Counted from the first letter of the stretch, positions 1 to 6,867 are shown. The stretch: DNA of 14,674 nucleotides from CAZTXD01 sp964617995 (GCA_964617995.1 CAZTXD010000092.1:1-14674), one strand, 5' to 3'. The notes: generated by a model from the letters alone, not told the origin. Program-made: numbers and translations.

Positions 1-48
1 TTTTCGCGCATCGAATGCGCGCTATGGCGCGCATTCGATGCGCGAAAA
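1..48. repeat. 48-bp near-perfect palindrome downstream of the RluD-type gene
   Basis: Base i pairs with base 49-i for i = 1 to 22 without a mismatch, leaving a TATG loop at 23-26. Each arm is itself an inverted repeat: CGCGCAT and ATGCGCG separated by 3 bp, at 5-21 and again at 28-44. The element therefore has four alternating copies of one heptamer. It can fold as one 22-bp hairpin or as two 7-bp hairpins. It begins 5 bp past the stop of the pseudouridine synthase gene, so it would lie in that transcript's 3' end. The stem is closed by T:A pairs (TTTT at the 5' side, AAAA at the 3' side on either strand), so no U-tract follows the stem inside the window. It touches the window edge and may be longer. 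Confidence 0.9.
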
Positions 49-53
49 CGGGA

Positions 54-965
54 TCAGGTGAGCTGGTCGAGGACGGCGGTCAGATCGGGCGGAAGGGGAG
101 AGTCGAACCTCGCCTCCTCCCCCGAGACCGGATGCGTGAACGAGAGGCGGGTGGCGTGGAGGAACACCCGGGGAGAGGCCACACGATCGGGACCGGACCG
201 GTATACACGATCGCCGACCAGGGAGTGGTCGATGGCGGCGAGGTGAACGCGGATCTGGTGGGTACGGCCCGTCTCCAGCCGGACCCGCAGCAGCGAGGCG
301 CCGTACTCCGGGTAGGTCTCCTCCACCGAGTAATGCGTCACCGCGGGGCGGCCTGCCGGATCGACCTTCTGACGGGTGGGGCGAGAGGGGTCGCGAGAGA
401 GAGGAGCCTCGATCGTCCCGGTCGGGACGGCGAAGACGCCGTCCACCAGGGCCAGGTACTCCCTCTCCACCCGACGGGAGGCGATCAGGCGGACCAGGTC
501 GTGGTAGGCGTCCGATGTCAACGCCACCACCATCAAGCCGGAGGTGTCACGATCCAACCGGTGGACGATTCCCCATCGTCCCGGCTGGCCCACCCCTCCC
601 ACCTGGGGGTGGCGGTGGAGGATCCCCGCCGCCAGGGTCCCCTCGTCCCGACCTGCTCCGGGATGAACCACCAGGCCGGCGGGCTTGTCGACCACCAGCA
701 CGTGCTCGTCCACGTAGACGGTCTCGAACTCCACCGGCTCGGGCACCAGGTCCGCTTCTAGAGCGGGCGGCGGCAGGACCAGGATCTGGCCCGCCGACAC
801 CCGGGACCGGCCGTTCCCGACGACCTGGCCGTCGACGGTCACCTCACCTGCTTCCACCGCCCGACGGGCGGTCGCTCTCGACATCTCCCCCAGCACCGCC
901 ACCGCCCGGTCGAGACGTTCCCCGTCGAGGTCGTCGGGAACGGTGGTGCTCAGCGTCTCAGCCAT
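54..965 (-). CDS. rluD: RluD-type 23S rRNA pseudouridine synthase (RluA family)
   Basis: A 303-residue protein. An N-terminal S4 RNA-binding domain (about residues 15-65) precedes the RluA-family catalytic domain (about 80-300). The family signature HRLDRDTSG is at 135-143, with the expected catalytic aspartate at D138. Family members isomerise uridines in 23S rRNA; in E. coli RluD acts on the helix 69 loop, but the exact target cannot be read from this sequence. The ATG at 963-965 is chosen because it gives a normal-length S4 start (MAETLSTTV). The frame stays open far upstream, through lspA, with no family similarity. The start overlaps the lspA stop by 16 bp, suggesting coupled translation as the last gene of the dksA-like/lspA/rluD unit. 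The class is firm; the choice of RluD over another RluA paralogue is less certain. Confidence 0.9.
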   Translation of the reverse strand: MAETLSTTVPDDLDGERLDRAVAVLGEMSRATARRAVEAGEVTVDGQVVGNGRSRVSAGQILVLPPPALEADLVPEPVEFETVYVDEHVLVVDKPAGLVVHPGAGRDEGTLAAGILHRHPQVGGVGQPGRWGIVHRLDRDTSGLMVVALTSDAYHDLVRLIASRRVEREYLALVDGVFAVPTGTIEAPLSRDPSRPTRQKVDPAGRPAVTHYSVEETYPEYGASLLRVRLETGRTHQIRVHLAAIDHSLVGDRVYRSGPDRVASPRVFLHATRLSFTHPVSGEEARFDSPLPPDLTAVLDQLT

Positions 966-1435
966 GAGCCCAGGAGCAGCAGCACCACGGCCACGGTGAT
1001 GGAGGCGTCGGCGAGGTTGAAGGTGGGGATGAACCAGAGATCGATCCAGTCGATCACGGGCCCGTCCAACAAGCCCGTGCCGCGGGCCAGGCGGTCGATC
1101 AGGTTGCCCGCCGCCCCGCCGATGATCAGCCCGAAGCCGGCCACCTCCCAGCCGCTGCCGGCGTGGCGGAGAAACCACAGGACGGCTCCAATCGCCACCA
1201 CCGCCGCCACCCCGAACAACGGCCCCGCCCCCTGGAACATCGAGAAGGCGGCGCCGGTGTTCTCGACGTAACGGAACCGGAGGAACGATCCCAGCACCTC
1301 CTCCGGGTGGCTCGTGAAGGTAGTGGAGGCCCACCGCTTGGTGAGAAGGTCGGCCGCGACCACCGCCGCTGCCAGCGAAACGGCCACCGGGTAGCGACCG
1401 CGGAGCACCGCGGCCCGCCCCCGCTCTGACGTCAT
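950..1435 (-). CDS. lspA: Lipoprotein signal peptidase (signal peptidase II)
   Basis: A 161-residue membrane aspartic protease that cleaves signal peptides from prolipoproteins after lipid is attached to the lipobox cysteine. Four hydrophobic stretches are visible (about 14-32, 68-89, 97-113 and 142-158). Conserved signatures are VENTGAAFSMF (57-67), NLIDR (111-115, catalytic D114) and FNLADASI (139-146, catalytic D143). These are the two aspartates of the family's dyad. The length is typical. The ATG at 1433-1435 overlaps the TGA of the upstream zinc-finger gene as ATGA, and the end overlaps the rluD start by 16 bp. The three genes are probably one transcript. The frame is open further upstream, but the ATGA junction and the family's usual N-terminus decide the start. 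Confidence 0.95.
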   Translation of the reverse strand: MTSERGRAAVLRGRYPVAVSLAAAVVAADLLTKRWASTTFTSHPEEVLGSFLRFRYVENTGAAFSMFQGAGPLFGVAAVVAIGAVLWFLRHAGSGWEVAGFGLIIGGAAGNLIDRLARGTGLLDGPVIDWIDLWFIPTFNLADASITVAVVLLLLGSWLRR

Positions 1436-1803
1436 CGGCGCCGGGCGCAGTCCACGCAGAGAGTGGCGTAGGGCAGGGCGTCGAGCCGGGCCGTAGGGAT
1501 GTCCTTGCCACACGACTCGCATTGGCCGTATTCGCCTCGTTCGATCCGCTCCAGTGCGGTCTCCACCTTGTGGAGGAGGTCGATGCTGTTCTGTTGCATC
1601 GACAGCTCCTTCTCGTACTCGAACTTCATCGACCCGGCTTCGGCGTTGCCGGGGTCGGGGCTGCGCTCGGCGGACGACTCCGTCTGGCGCGCCTCTTCCA
1701 GCTCGATCCGTGCCTCTTCGATCAGCTCTTCCAGGCGGTCCTTCTCTTCCAGCAGACGCTTCCGGTATCGCTCGACGGTGGACTTGGCCAGCTTCCGGGC
1801 CAT
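1432..1803 (-). CDS. TraR/DksA-family zinc-finger protein
   Basis: A 123-residue protein. The N-terminal two-thirds (about 5-90) is a charged helical, coiled-coil-like region rich in Glu, Arg and Leu. The C-terminal zinc finger has cysteines C95/C98 and C116/C119 in the DksA/TraR C4 pattern (CESCGK and CVDC). Known family members bind RNA polymerase in its secondary channel and modulate transcription, some with ppGpp. Many actinobacterial members lack clear DksA activity, so its role here is inferred. The start at 1801-1803 is preferred over an in-frame ATG at 1813-1815 because a GGAGG (1808-1812) lies 4 bases before it. It heads the unit with lspA and rluD and is divergent from ileS, so both genes may share the control region at 1804-1921. 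Confidence 0.88.
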   Translation of the reverse strand: MARKLAKSTVERYRKRLLEEKDRLEELIEEARIELEEARQTESSAERSPDPGNAEAGSMKFEYEKELSMQQNSIDLLHKVETALERIERGEYGQCESCGKDIPTARLDALPYATLCVDCARRR

Positions 1804-1807
1804 GAAA

Positions 1808-1812
1808 CCTCC
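1808..1812 (-). promoter_or_regulatory. Ribosome binding site that sets the start of the zinc-finger gene
   Basis: The minus strand reads GGAGG here, 4 bases before the ATG at 1801-1803. The alternative upstream ATG at 1813-1815 would overlap this site and has no comparable purine-rich sequence ahead of it. Confidence 0.7.
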
Positions 1813-1826
1813 CATTGGGCGTGAGG

Positions 1827-1835
1827 ACGATAGCA
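1827..1835 (-). promoter_or_regulatory. Candidate extended -10 promoter for dksA-like/lspA/rluD
   Basis: The minus strand reads TGCTATCGT, which is a TGn extension plus a TAnnnT -10 hexamer. A start near 1820 would give a leader of about 17 bases that still contains the GGAGG. No good -35 box is visible at 16-18 bp spacing, which is tolerated for extended -10 promoters. This is pattern matching only. Confidence 0.4.
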
Positions 1836-1854
1836 AACGCCCCGAGCCAATCAT

Positions 1855-1919
1855 CCATTCCCGTTCCCGCAGGCGGGAAGTCGGTCCGGGACGGCGCCGG
1901 GGTGGTAATACCATTCCCG
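1855..1919. repeat. Operator-like repeats between divergent ileS and dksA-like promoters
   Basis: A perfect 7-bp inverted repeat, TTCCCGC-AG-GCGGGAA, lies at 1864-1879. The 9-mer CCATTCCCG occurs at 1855-1863 and again at 1911-1919, the second copy overlapping the ileS -10/start region. TTCCCG is thus present three times directly and once inverted within 65 bp. The inverted repeat's centre is about 50 bp from each inferred transcription start. This geometry suits a shared regulator, but no regulator is identified. Confidence 0.45.
1903..1914 (+). promoter_or_regulatory. Candidate -10 region of a leaderless ileS promoter
   Basis: The stretch contains TACCAT (1909-1914, TAnnnT) and also an alternative extended -10 reading, TGGTAATAC (1903-1911). 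Using TACCAT, transcription would start at about 1921, directly on the GTG start codon at 1922. There is no Shine-Dalgarno sequence before that GTG, which agrees with a leaderless mRNA, common in actinobacteria. No convincing -35 box was seen. Confidence 0.4.
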
Positions 1920-1921
1920 AC

Positions 1922-4900
1922 GTGAGCAGATCAGACTTCAACCGCGTCGACTCCGATGTCGACTTCCCTCAGGTCGAGCTCGACGTTCTCGATCACTGGG
2001 ATCGGACGTCGGCGTTCGAGCGCAGCGTCACCGAACGGCCCGCCGACAACGAGTACATCTTCTACGACGGTCCCCCTTACGCCAACGGCAGCCCCCATTA
2101 CGGGCATCTCCTCGCCGGGACGGTCAAGGACGTGGTCCCCCGCTACTGGACGATGCGTGGCTTCCGGGTGGAACGGCGCTTCGGCTGGGACACCCACGGC
2201 CTCCCCGTCGAGATGGAGGTGCAGAAGAAGCTGGGGCTGACCAGCCCGACCGAGGTGGAGGCGTACGGGGTCGACCGCTTCAACGAGGCCTGCCGGGCGC
2301 TGGTCGAGGACACCGCCGAGGAGTGGAACTACATCGTGCGCCGCCTCGGGCGGTGGGTCGACATGGAGAACGACTACAAGACGATGGACCTCACTTTCAT
2401 GGAGTCGGTGTGGTGGGTCTTCCGCCGGCTGTGGGACGCCGGGCTGGTCTACCAGGCGATGAAGGTCGTCCCCTACTCGTGGGGGGCGGCCACGCCTCTC
2501 TCCAACTTCGAAGCCAACCAGGACTACCGCGAGGTGGAGGATCCCTCGATAACGGTCGGGTTCGATGTGCTGGAGGGCCGGGGCCCGGTGGAGGAGGGAG
2601 ACCGCCTCCTCATCTGGACGACCACGCCGTGGACGTTGCCCGGCAACCTGATGGTGGCGGTGGGCAGGGACCTCGGCTATGTGCGGGTACGCCACCGAGA
2701 CGGCCATGTGTGGGTCGGGGAAGACCTGGCCGCCGAGGTGCTGGGTGAGGACCACGAGGTGGTGGCGCAGGCCCGCGGCGATGACCTGCTGGGCGTCTCC
2801 TACCGTCCCCCGTTCCCCTACTTCGAGGAGCGACGGTCGGAGGGTGCCTTCCGGGTGGTCCCCTCGAGCGACGTGACCACGGATGAGGGAACGGGCCTGG
2901 TGCACATGGCACCCGCATACGGCGAGGCGGACCTGGCGTCCGCCGTCGCCGCCGGCCTGGACGTGATGGTCGACCCGGTCGACGCCGAGGGGGGGTTCAC
3001 CGACCAGGTGCCGCCGGTGGCGGGGCTCAACGTCAAGGAAGCCGACCCCCTCCTCATCGGGCTGCTGCGCGAATCGGGGGCATTGCTGGCCGAGTCGACG
3101 ATCCGCCACTCCTACCCCTTCTGCGAACGCACCGGCACCCCGCTGATCTACAAGGCGATCCCGTCGTGGTTCGTGGAGGTGACGAAGTTCCGTGACCGGC
3201 TCGTGCGGCTGAACGACGAGGTCAACTGGGTGCCGGCCGCCATCGGCGAACGTCGCTTCGGCAACTGGCTGGAAGGGGCGAGGGACTGGGCGATCAGCCG
3301 CAACCGCTTCTGGGGGTCCTGCATCCCCGTGTGGGAATGCGACGGGTGCGAACGTCGGGAGTGCGTGGGTTCCCTCGATGAGCTGGAGGAGCGATCCGGC
3401 ACCCGTCCCACCGACCTACACAAGCACGTAGTCGACAAGCTCACCTGGCCCTGCCCCGACTGCGACGGGACGATGGTGCGGGTCCCCGAGGTCCTGGACG
3501 TGTGGTTCGACGCCGGGTCGATGCCCTACGCCCAGCTCCATTACCCGTTCGAGAACGCCGACCGTTTCGAAGCCGCCTTCCCGGCCCAGTTCATCTCGGA
3601 GGGTCTGGACCAGACCCGGGGATGGTTCTACACCCTCCACGTACTCGCCGCTGCCCTGTTCGAGGCCCCCGCCTTCCGCAACTGCGTCGTGTCCGGGTGG
3701 ATCCTCGCCGAGGACGGCCGGGCGATGTCCAAGCGGCTCCGCAACTATCCCGATCCCAGCGAGCTGTTCAACACCTACGGGGCCGACGCCGTCCGGGCCT
3801 ACCTGCTCGACTCCCCCCTGCTGCGGGCAGAGGCCATCCGCTTCTCCCCGCAGGGTGTCCGTCAGGTGGTGCGCACCGTGCTGCTCCCCCTCTGGAACAC
3901 TCACACGTTCTTCACCACCTACGCCGTGGCGGACGACCTCACGCTGGCCGACCTGCGAGCTGCTCCCCCGCCGGCGGATCGTCCCGAGATCGACCGCTGG
4001 ATCCTGTCCGTACTCCAGAGCCTCATCGCCACCGTCAACGAGCAGATGGAGGGCTACCACCTCTACAACGTGATCGCCCCCACTCTCGGATTCATCGACG
4101 ACCTCACCAACTGGTACATCCGCCGCTCGCGGCGCCGATTCTGGGCTGCCCGCGGCGAGAACGACGCCGACAAGCTGGCCGCCTTCGCCACCCTCTACGA
4201 GGTGCTCACCACGTTCATCCGGGTCCTCGCCCCCGTCCTCCCCTTCGTGACCGAACGGCTCCATCAGGACCTGGTGGTGGGCCCGGGGGCGGAAGGCCCC
4301 GAGTCGATCCACCTGGCGACCTTCCCCGAGGCGGACACCTCGCTCATCGACCGGGAGTTGGAGACGGCCATCTCGGTCGTCCGGCGCGTCGTCTCGGCCG
4401 GTCACTCGCTCCGCAAGCGGCACGACCTGCGGGTTCGTCAGCCCCTGGCCGTCCTCACGGTGATCACCAGCGACGGCCGGGTCTCACAGGCCGTCGGGGC
4501 GCATTCGGAGCTGATCGCCACCGAGCTGAACGTCCGGGACGTGCGGGTGTCGGCCGACGACGGCGGCCTGGTGGACGTGACGGCCAAGGCAGACTTCTCA
4601 CGTCTGGGTCCTCGGCTGGGGAGCCACGTCAAGGAGAGCGCCGCCGCCATCTCCTCCCTCGACCGAACCCAGATCGACCGGCTGCTGGCAGGCGAGACCC
4701 TGGAGGTGGCGGGCGCTGCGATCACCGCCGACGACGTGATCGTCGCCCGGACCCCCCGGGAAGGTACGGTGGTGGAGGCCGACGGGGAGCTGGCCGTGGC
4801 TCTCGACACCCGCCTCGATCCGAACCTGGTCGCCGAGGGCCTGGCCCGCGACGTGGTGAGCCGGGTCCAGCAGGCGCGCCGCTCAGCGGGCCTCGACGTG

Positions 4901-5083
4901 GCCGATCGTATCCGGCTCCGCTGGAGCACGAACGACGACCGGCTGGCCGAGGCGGTCGACACCCACCGCGACTACATCGCCGCCGAGACCCTCGCCTCGG
5001 AGATGGAACGCGCCCCCGAGATGGAGGGCCCCGGTGTGGACGTCGACGGAGCCATCCTCGTCATGACGGTCGAGAGGATCTGA
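1922..5083 (+). CDS. ileS: Isoleucyl-tRNA synthetase, long IleS2-like form
   Basis: A 1053-residue class I aminoacyl-tRNA synthetase that charges tRNA-Ile in the cytoplasm. The HIGH signature appears as HYGH at 59-62, inside PPYANGSPHYGH. The CP1 editing domain follows, with a GTGLVHMAP motif. A CxxC pair at 473/476 and another at 511/514 probably bind zinc within the CP region. WFDAGSMPYAQ lies at about 523-533, and the KMSKS loop reads AMSKR at 601-605. The C-terminal half is the anticodon-binding domain. Length and motifs match the eukaryote-like IleS2 class of actinobacteria. The GTG at 1922 is the only sensible start; the open frame upstream to about 1499 merely runs antisense through the zinc-finger gene. 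It is the only plus-strand gene, divergent from the dksA-like gene and convergent with divIVA. The alanine in the first position of the KMSKS motif is unusual, but the catalytic lysine is kept. Confidence 0.97.
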   Translation: MSRSDFNRVDSDVDFPQVELDVLDHWDRTSAFERSVTERPADNEYIFYDGPPYANGSPHYGHLLAGTVKDVVPRYWTMRGFRVERRFGWDTHGLPVEMEVQKKLGLTSPTEVEAYGVDRFNEACRALVEDTAEEWNYIVRRLGRWVDMENDYKTMDLTFMESVWWVFRRLWDAGLVYQAMKVVPYSWGAATPLSNFEANQDYREVEDPSITVGFDVLEGRGPVEEGDRLLIWTTTPWTLPGNLMVAVGRDLGYVRVRHRDGHVWVGEDLAAEVLGEDHEVVAQARGDDLLGVSYRPPFPYFEERRSEGAFRVVPSSDVTTDEGTGLVHMAPAYGEADLASAVAAGLDVMVDPVDAEGGFTDQVPPVAGLNVKEADPLLIGLLRESGALLAESTIRHSYPFCERTGTPLIYKAIPSWFVEVTKFRDRLVRLNDEVNWVPAAIGERRFGNWLEGARDWAISRNRFWGSCIPVWECDGCERRECVGSLDELEERSGTRPTDLHKHVVDKLTWPCPDCDGTMVRVPEVLDVWFDAGSMPYAQLHYPFENADRFEAAFPAQFISEGLDQTRGWFYTLHVLAAALFEAPAFRNCVVSGWILAEDGRAMSKRLRNYPDPSELFNTYGADAVRAYLLDSPLLRAEAIRFSPQGVRQVVRTVLLPLWNTHTFFTTYAVADDLTLADLRAAPPPADRPEIDRWILSVLQSLIATVNEQMEGYHLYNVIAPTLGFIDDLTNWYIRRSRRRFWAARGENDADKLAAFATLYEVLTTFIRVLAPVLPFVTERLHQDLVVGPGAEGPESIHLATFPEADTSLIDRELETAISVVRRVVSAGHSLRKRHDLRVRQPLAVLTVITSDGRVSQAVGAHSELIATELNVRDVRVSADDGGLVDVTAKADFSRLGPRLGSHVKESAAAISSLDRTQIDRLLAGETLEVAGAAITADDVIVARTPREGTVVEADGELAVALDTRLDPNLVAEGLARDVVSRVQQARRSAGLDVADRIRLRWSTNDDRLAEAVDTHRDYIAAETLASEMERAPEMEGPGVDVDGAILVMTVERI

Positions 5084-5149
5084 GAGGGTTCTCAGTTCTC
5101 AGTGATCGGTTGTCGGCAACCGAATACCGAGGACAGACGACTGCCGCGC
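5084..5149. terminator. Heptad-repeat hairpin between convergent ileS and divIVA
   Basis: The whole 66-bp gap is taken up by an imperfect hairpin spanning 5087-5142. Its core is a perfect 7-bp stem (5106-5112 with 5117-5123) around a TCGG loop. Outside the core, 15 of 19 further positions pair, counting 4 G-T wobbles, with mismatches at 5105/5124, 5101/5128, 5094/5135 and 5091/5138. The left arm is four heptads (TTCTCAG twice, then TGATCGG and TTGTCGG). The right arm contains matching inverted heptads (CCGAATA, CCGAGGA, CAGACGA). Placement between two stop codons suggests a bidirectional terminator or 3'-end stabiliser. There is no T-tract, so classical intrinsic termination is not supported. 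Confidence 0.55.
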
Positions 5150-5986
5150 TCAGACCGAGCCGCGCTCCCAGGGCCGGCGACTCCCGGCGGCCGACTCACC
5201 GGGCTGCTCCGGGGAGGGCCGGGCCTCGTGGTCGCCCATGCGCTCGTCGTCGTCGTAGTCGCGCTCGAGGTCGTCGAGGTCGAGCTCCTCGGTGAGATGC
5301 TCGGCGTCGTTCTCGGAGGCAGCCACCTCCGGACGGTCGTCGTAGTGATCGGGCTCCGCGACCTCCGTATCCGCGGCGTACCTGCCGACCTCCTCCAGCT
5401 CATCCACATCCGTCGGGGGCCACTCGTCCTCCTCCCCCTCGGTGGGCGTCTCGATCACATCCCAGGGCTTGGCGAGCGTCCGCGCCTCGGCGGCAGGGCT
5501 CTCTTCAGTACCGGACACGGCATCGGAGGCCTCCGCCGCCGCCTGGTCCATCTCGTCCAGGTCCGACTCGGCGGAGACGGCCAGCTCCACGATGCGACGT
5601 TTGAGGTCGGCCACCGTCGCCCGCATGCGGGCTATCTCCTGGGTCAGCGCCATCTGCTCGGCGTCCCGCTCGGCTCGAAACTGGGCGGTCTCGTCATGGG
5701 CATGGTCGCGGATGGAGTCGGCTTCCTCGCGGGCGTCGGTGATGAGGGCGTCGGCCTGCTTCTGGGCGGCGACGAGAGCGCGGGAGATGGCCGTCTCGTC
5801 CTCGCCCCGCGTCGCCACCTCGGCCTCCAGGGCGCGGATACGGTCGTGGGCGTCGCGGATCTGCTGGTCGTAGTCCTTGAGGGTGGTGACTACCTCGTCG
5901 AGGAAGTCGTCGACCTCGTCCATGTTGTAGCCACGGAGCTCCGGGCCGAACGTCTTCTGCTGGATGTCGATCGGTGTCAAAGGCAT
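5150..5986 (-). CDS. divIVA: DivIVA/Wag31-family polar and septal scaffold protein
   Basis: A 278-residue protein. The N-terminal DivIVA membrane-binding domain (about 1-45) begins MPLTPIDI and contains RGYNMDEVDDFLDEV. It includes F13 and R18, matching the hydrophobic and basic residues that insert into curved membrane in the family. A long coiled coil follows (about 33-150), then a strongly acidic, low-complexity tail (about 155-278) rich in Asp and Glu. In actinobacteria this protein sits at cell poles and septa and organises polar wall growth. It is the last gene of the division run, set 79 bp after yggT with its own plausible promoter, and convergent with ileS. The acidic tail is long and probably disordered. 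The start agrees with the family's invariant MPLTP N-terminus. Confidence 0.95.
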   Translation of the reverse strand: MPLTPIDIQQKTFGPELRGYNMDEVDDFLDEVVTTLKDYDQQIRDAHDRIRALEAEVATRGEDETAISRALVAAQKQADALITDAREEADSIRDHAHDETAQFRAERDAEQMALTQEIARMRATVADLKRRIVELAVSAESDLDEMDQAAAEASDAVSGTEESPAAEARTLAKPWDVIETPTEGEEDEWPPTDVDELEEVGRYAADTEVAEPDHYDDRPEVAASENDAEHLTEELDLDDLERDYDDDERMGDHEARPSPEQPGESAAGSRRPWERGSV

Positions 5987-6033
5987 TGAGCGGCTTCTCC
6001 CTCGAAGATGCGGCCGTGCTGGCGTCCCGCCCG

Positions 6034-6062
6034 AGCATACGCCCCCACTGAAACGTACCCAA
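6034..6062 (-). promoter_or_regulatory. Candidate divIVA promoter
   Basis: On the minus strand a -35-like TTGGGT (6057-6062) is followed 17 bp later by TATGCT (6034-6039). The -10 fits TAnnnT and the -35 keeps the TTG core. It lies in the 79-bp gap between yggT and divIVA and would give a leader of roughly 40 bases. Independent expression of divIVA from the upstream division genes would make sense, but this is a motif match only. Confidence 0.45.
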
Positions 6063-6065
6063 GCA

Positions 6066-6317
6066 TCAACAGATGATCCTGGCCAGCAGGGACAGGCCCA
6101 GCAGCAGCACTATCGGCGACAGGTCGAGGGCCCCGCCGCCCAGCCGGAGGGGAGGCATGACCCGGCGGATGGGGAGGATCACCGGGTAGATGATCCGGTC
6201 GAGGAAGACGGTCACCCGCGCCAGGGCGTGAGTGGAGGGGACGCGCACCCAGCTCAGGATGACCCAGATCAGCACCGCGAGCGAGTAGAGGCTCAAGGCC
6301 GTGCATACCACCCCCAC
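6066..6317 (-). CDS. yggT: YggT/YlmG-family small membrane protein
   Basis: An 83-residue protein with two hydrophobic segments (about 5-25 and 65-82). Between them is a basic stretch with the family-typical pattern RIIYPVILPIRRVMPP (about 41-56) before a Gly-rich turn and LDLSPIV. The family is conserved next to sepF and divIVA in Gram-positive bacteria and in chloroplasts, where YlmG proteins affect nucleoid or division functions. The molecular role is not settled. A GTG start at 6315-6317 is used, 2 bp after the sepF stop, so translation is very likely coupled. Length and topology match the family. Confidence 0.88.
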   Translation of the reverse strand: MGVVCTALSLYSLAVLIWVILSWVRVPSTHALARVTVFLDRIIYPVILPIRRVMPPLRLGGGALDLSPIVLLLGLSLLARIIC

Positions 6318-6319
6318 GA

Positions 6320-6859
6320 TCAGTCGGCGTCGCCAAGTTGGTAGACCCCGAGAGAAGTCAGTCGCAGCTTCTCGTCGCGTGACAGCATGACCCGCGGCGG
6401 CAGCACCAGAACCAGCCCCTCGCCGACCTTCCTCATGGTCCCGTCGAGGGCGTAGATGAGCCCGCTGGAGAAGTCGACCACCCTCCTCACCAGACCGGGA
6501 TCGGCCCGGCGCAGATCCAGGACGACGGGCACCTTGTCGCGGACCCGGTCGGCCAGGATCTTGGCGTCTCCGAACTCCTCCACCACCAGCACATCGGACT
6601 GCACCTCCACGGGTCGCACGGCCCGGACCATCTGGTGCTCTCCCAAGGAGGCGGCCCTGGTGGGGGGTTCGACCCGGCGGCCCTCCACACTGCTCACCCC
6701 TTGGATGCGGGCGGTCTGGCGGGGACGGCGCTCCTCGTAGGAGGGCTCGGCCGGGGCGGGGCGCGGTCGGGGGTCGGGGCGCTCACCACCCTCGTAGGTG
6801 GGCTGGTCCTCGTCGACCAGACCCAGATACACGAGCGCCTTTGACAGAAGAGACGACAT
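6320..6859 (-). CDS. sepF: SepF cell-division protein, membrane anchor for FtsZ
   Basis: A 179-residue protein. Residues 1-14 (MSSLLSKALVYLGL) form the expected amphipathic membrane-targeting helix. A Pro/Glu/Arg-rich linker follows (about 18-75), then the SepF core domain (about 85-172) with the conserved VVDFSSGLIYALDG region at 127-140. SepF dimerises, binds the FtsZ C-terminal peptide and tethers the ring to the membrane. No ftsA occurs in this cluster, so SepF is probably the main FtsZ anchor. It starts 8 bp after the yggS stop, with GAGG about 5 bases before the ATG, and ends 2 bp before the yggT GTG. The linker is fairly long, as in actinobacterial SepF proteins. Confidence 0.95.
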   Translation of the reverse strand: MSSLLSKALVYLGLVDEDQPTYEGGERPDPRPRPAPAEPSYEERRPRQTARIQGVSSVEGRRVEPPTRAASLGEHQMVRAVRPVEVQSDVLVVEEFGDAKILADRVRDKVPVVLDLRRADPGLVRRVVDFSSGLIYALDGTMRKVGEGLVLVLPPRVMLSRDEKLRLTSLGVYQLGDAD

Positions 6860-6867
6860 TCGATCCT

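Noticed and set aside
1..48. Classical intrinsic terminator for the rluD unit
   Set aside because: The stem is GC-rich but followed by A residues on the transcript, not U; sequence beyond the edge is not visible, so it is listed as a palindrome only.
1499..1921. Extension of the ileS reading frame far upstream
   Set aside because: This part runs antisense through the zinc-finger gene and shows no synthetase similarity; the normal IleS N-terminus begins right after the GTG at 1922.
1880..1921. T-box riboswitch for ileS
   Set aside because: A TGGT is present, but the conserved T-box sequence around it and room for a specifier stem are lacking, and the promoter elements suggest no leader.
3502..5295. 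A 597-codon plus-strand open frame overlapping the 3' half of ileS
   Set aside because: It is Arg/Pro/Gly-rich, has no recognisable domain and lies in another frame of a clear ileS; long shadow frames are expected in GC-rich DNA.
5102..5989. A 295-codon plus-strand frame opposite divIVA
   Set aside because: It mirrors divIVA exactly, and its hydrophobic Val/Leu/Gly content arises from the complement of Asp/Glu codons; no start signal or family match.
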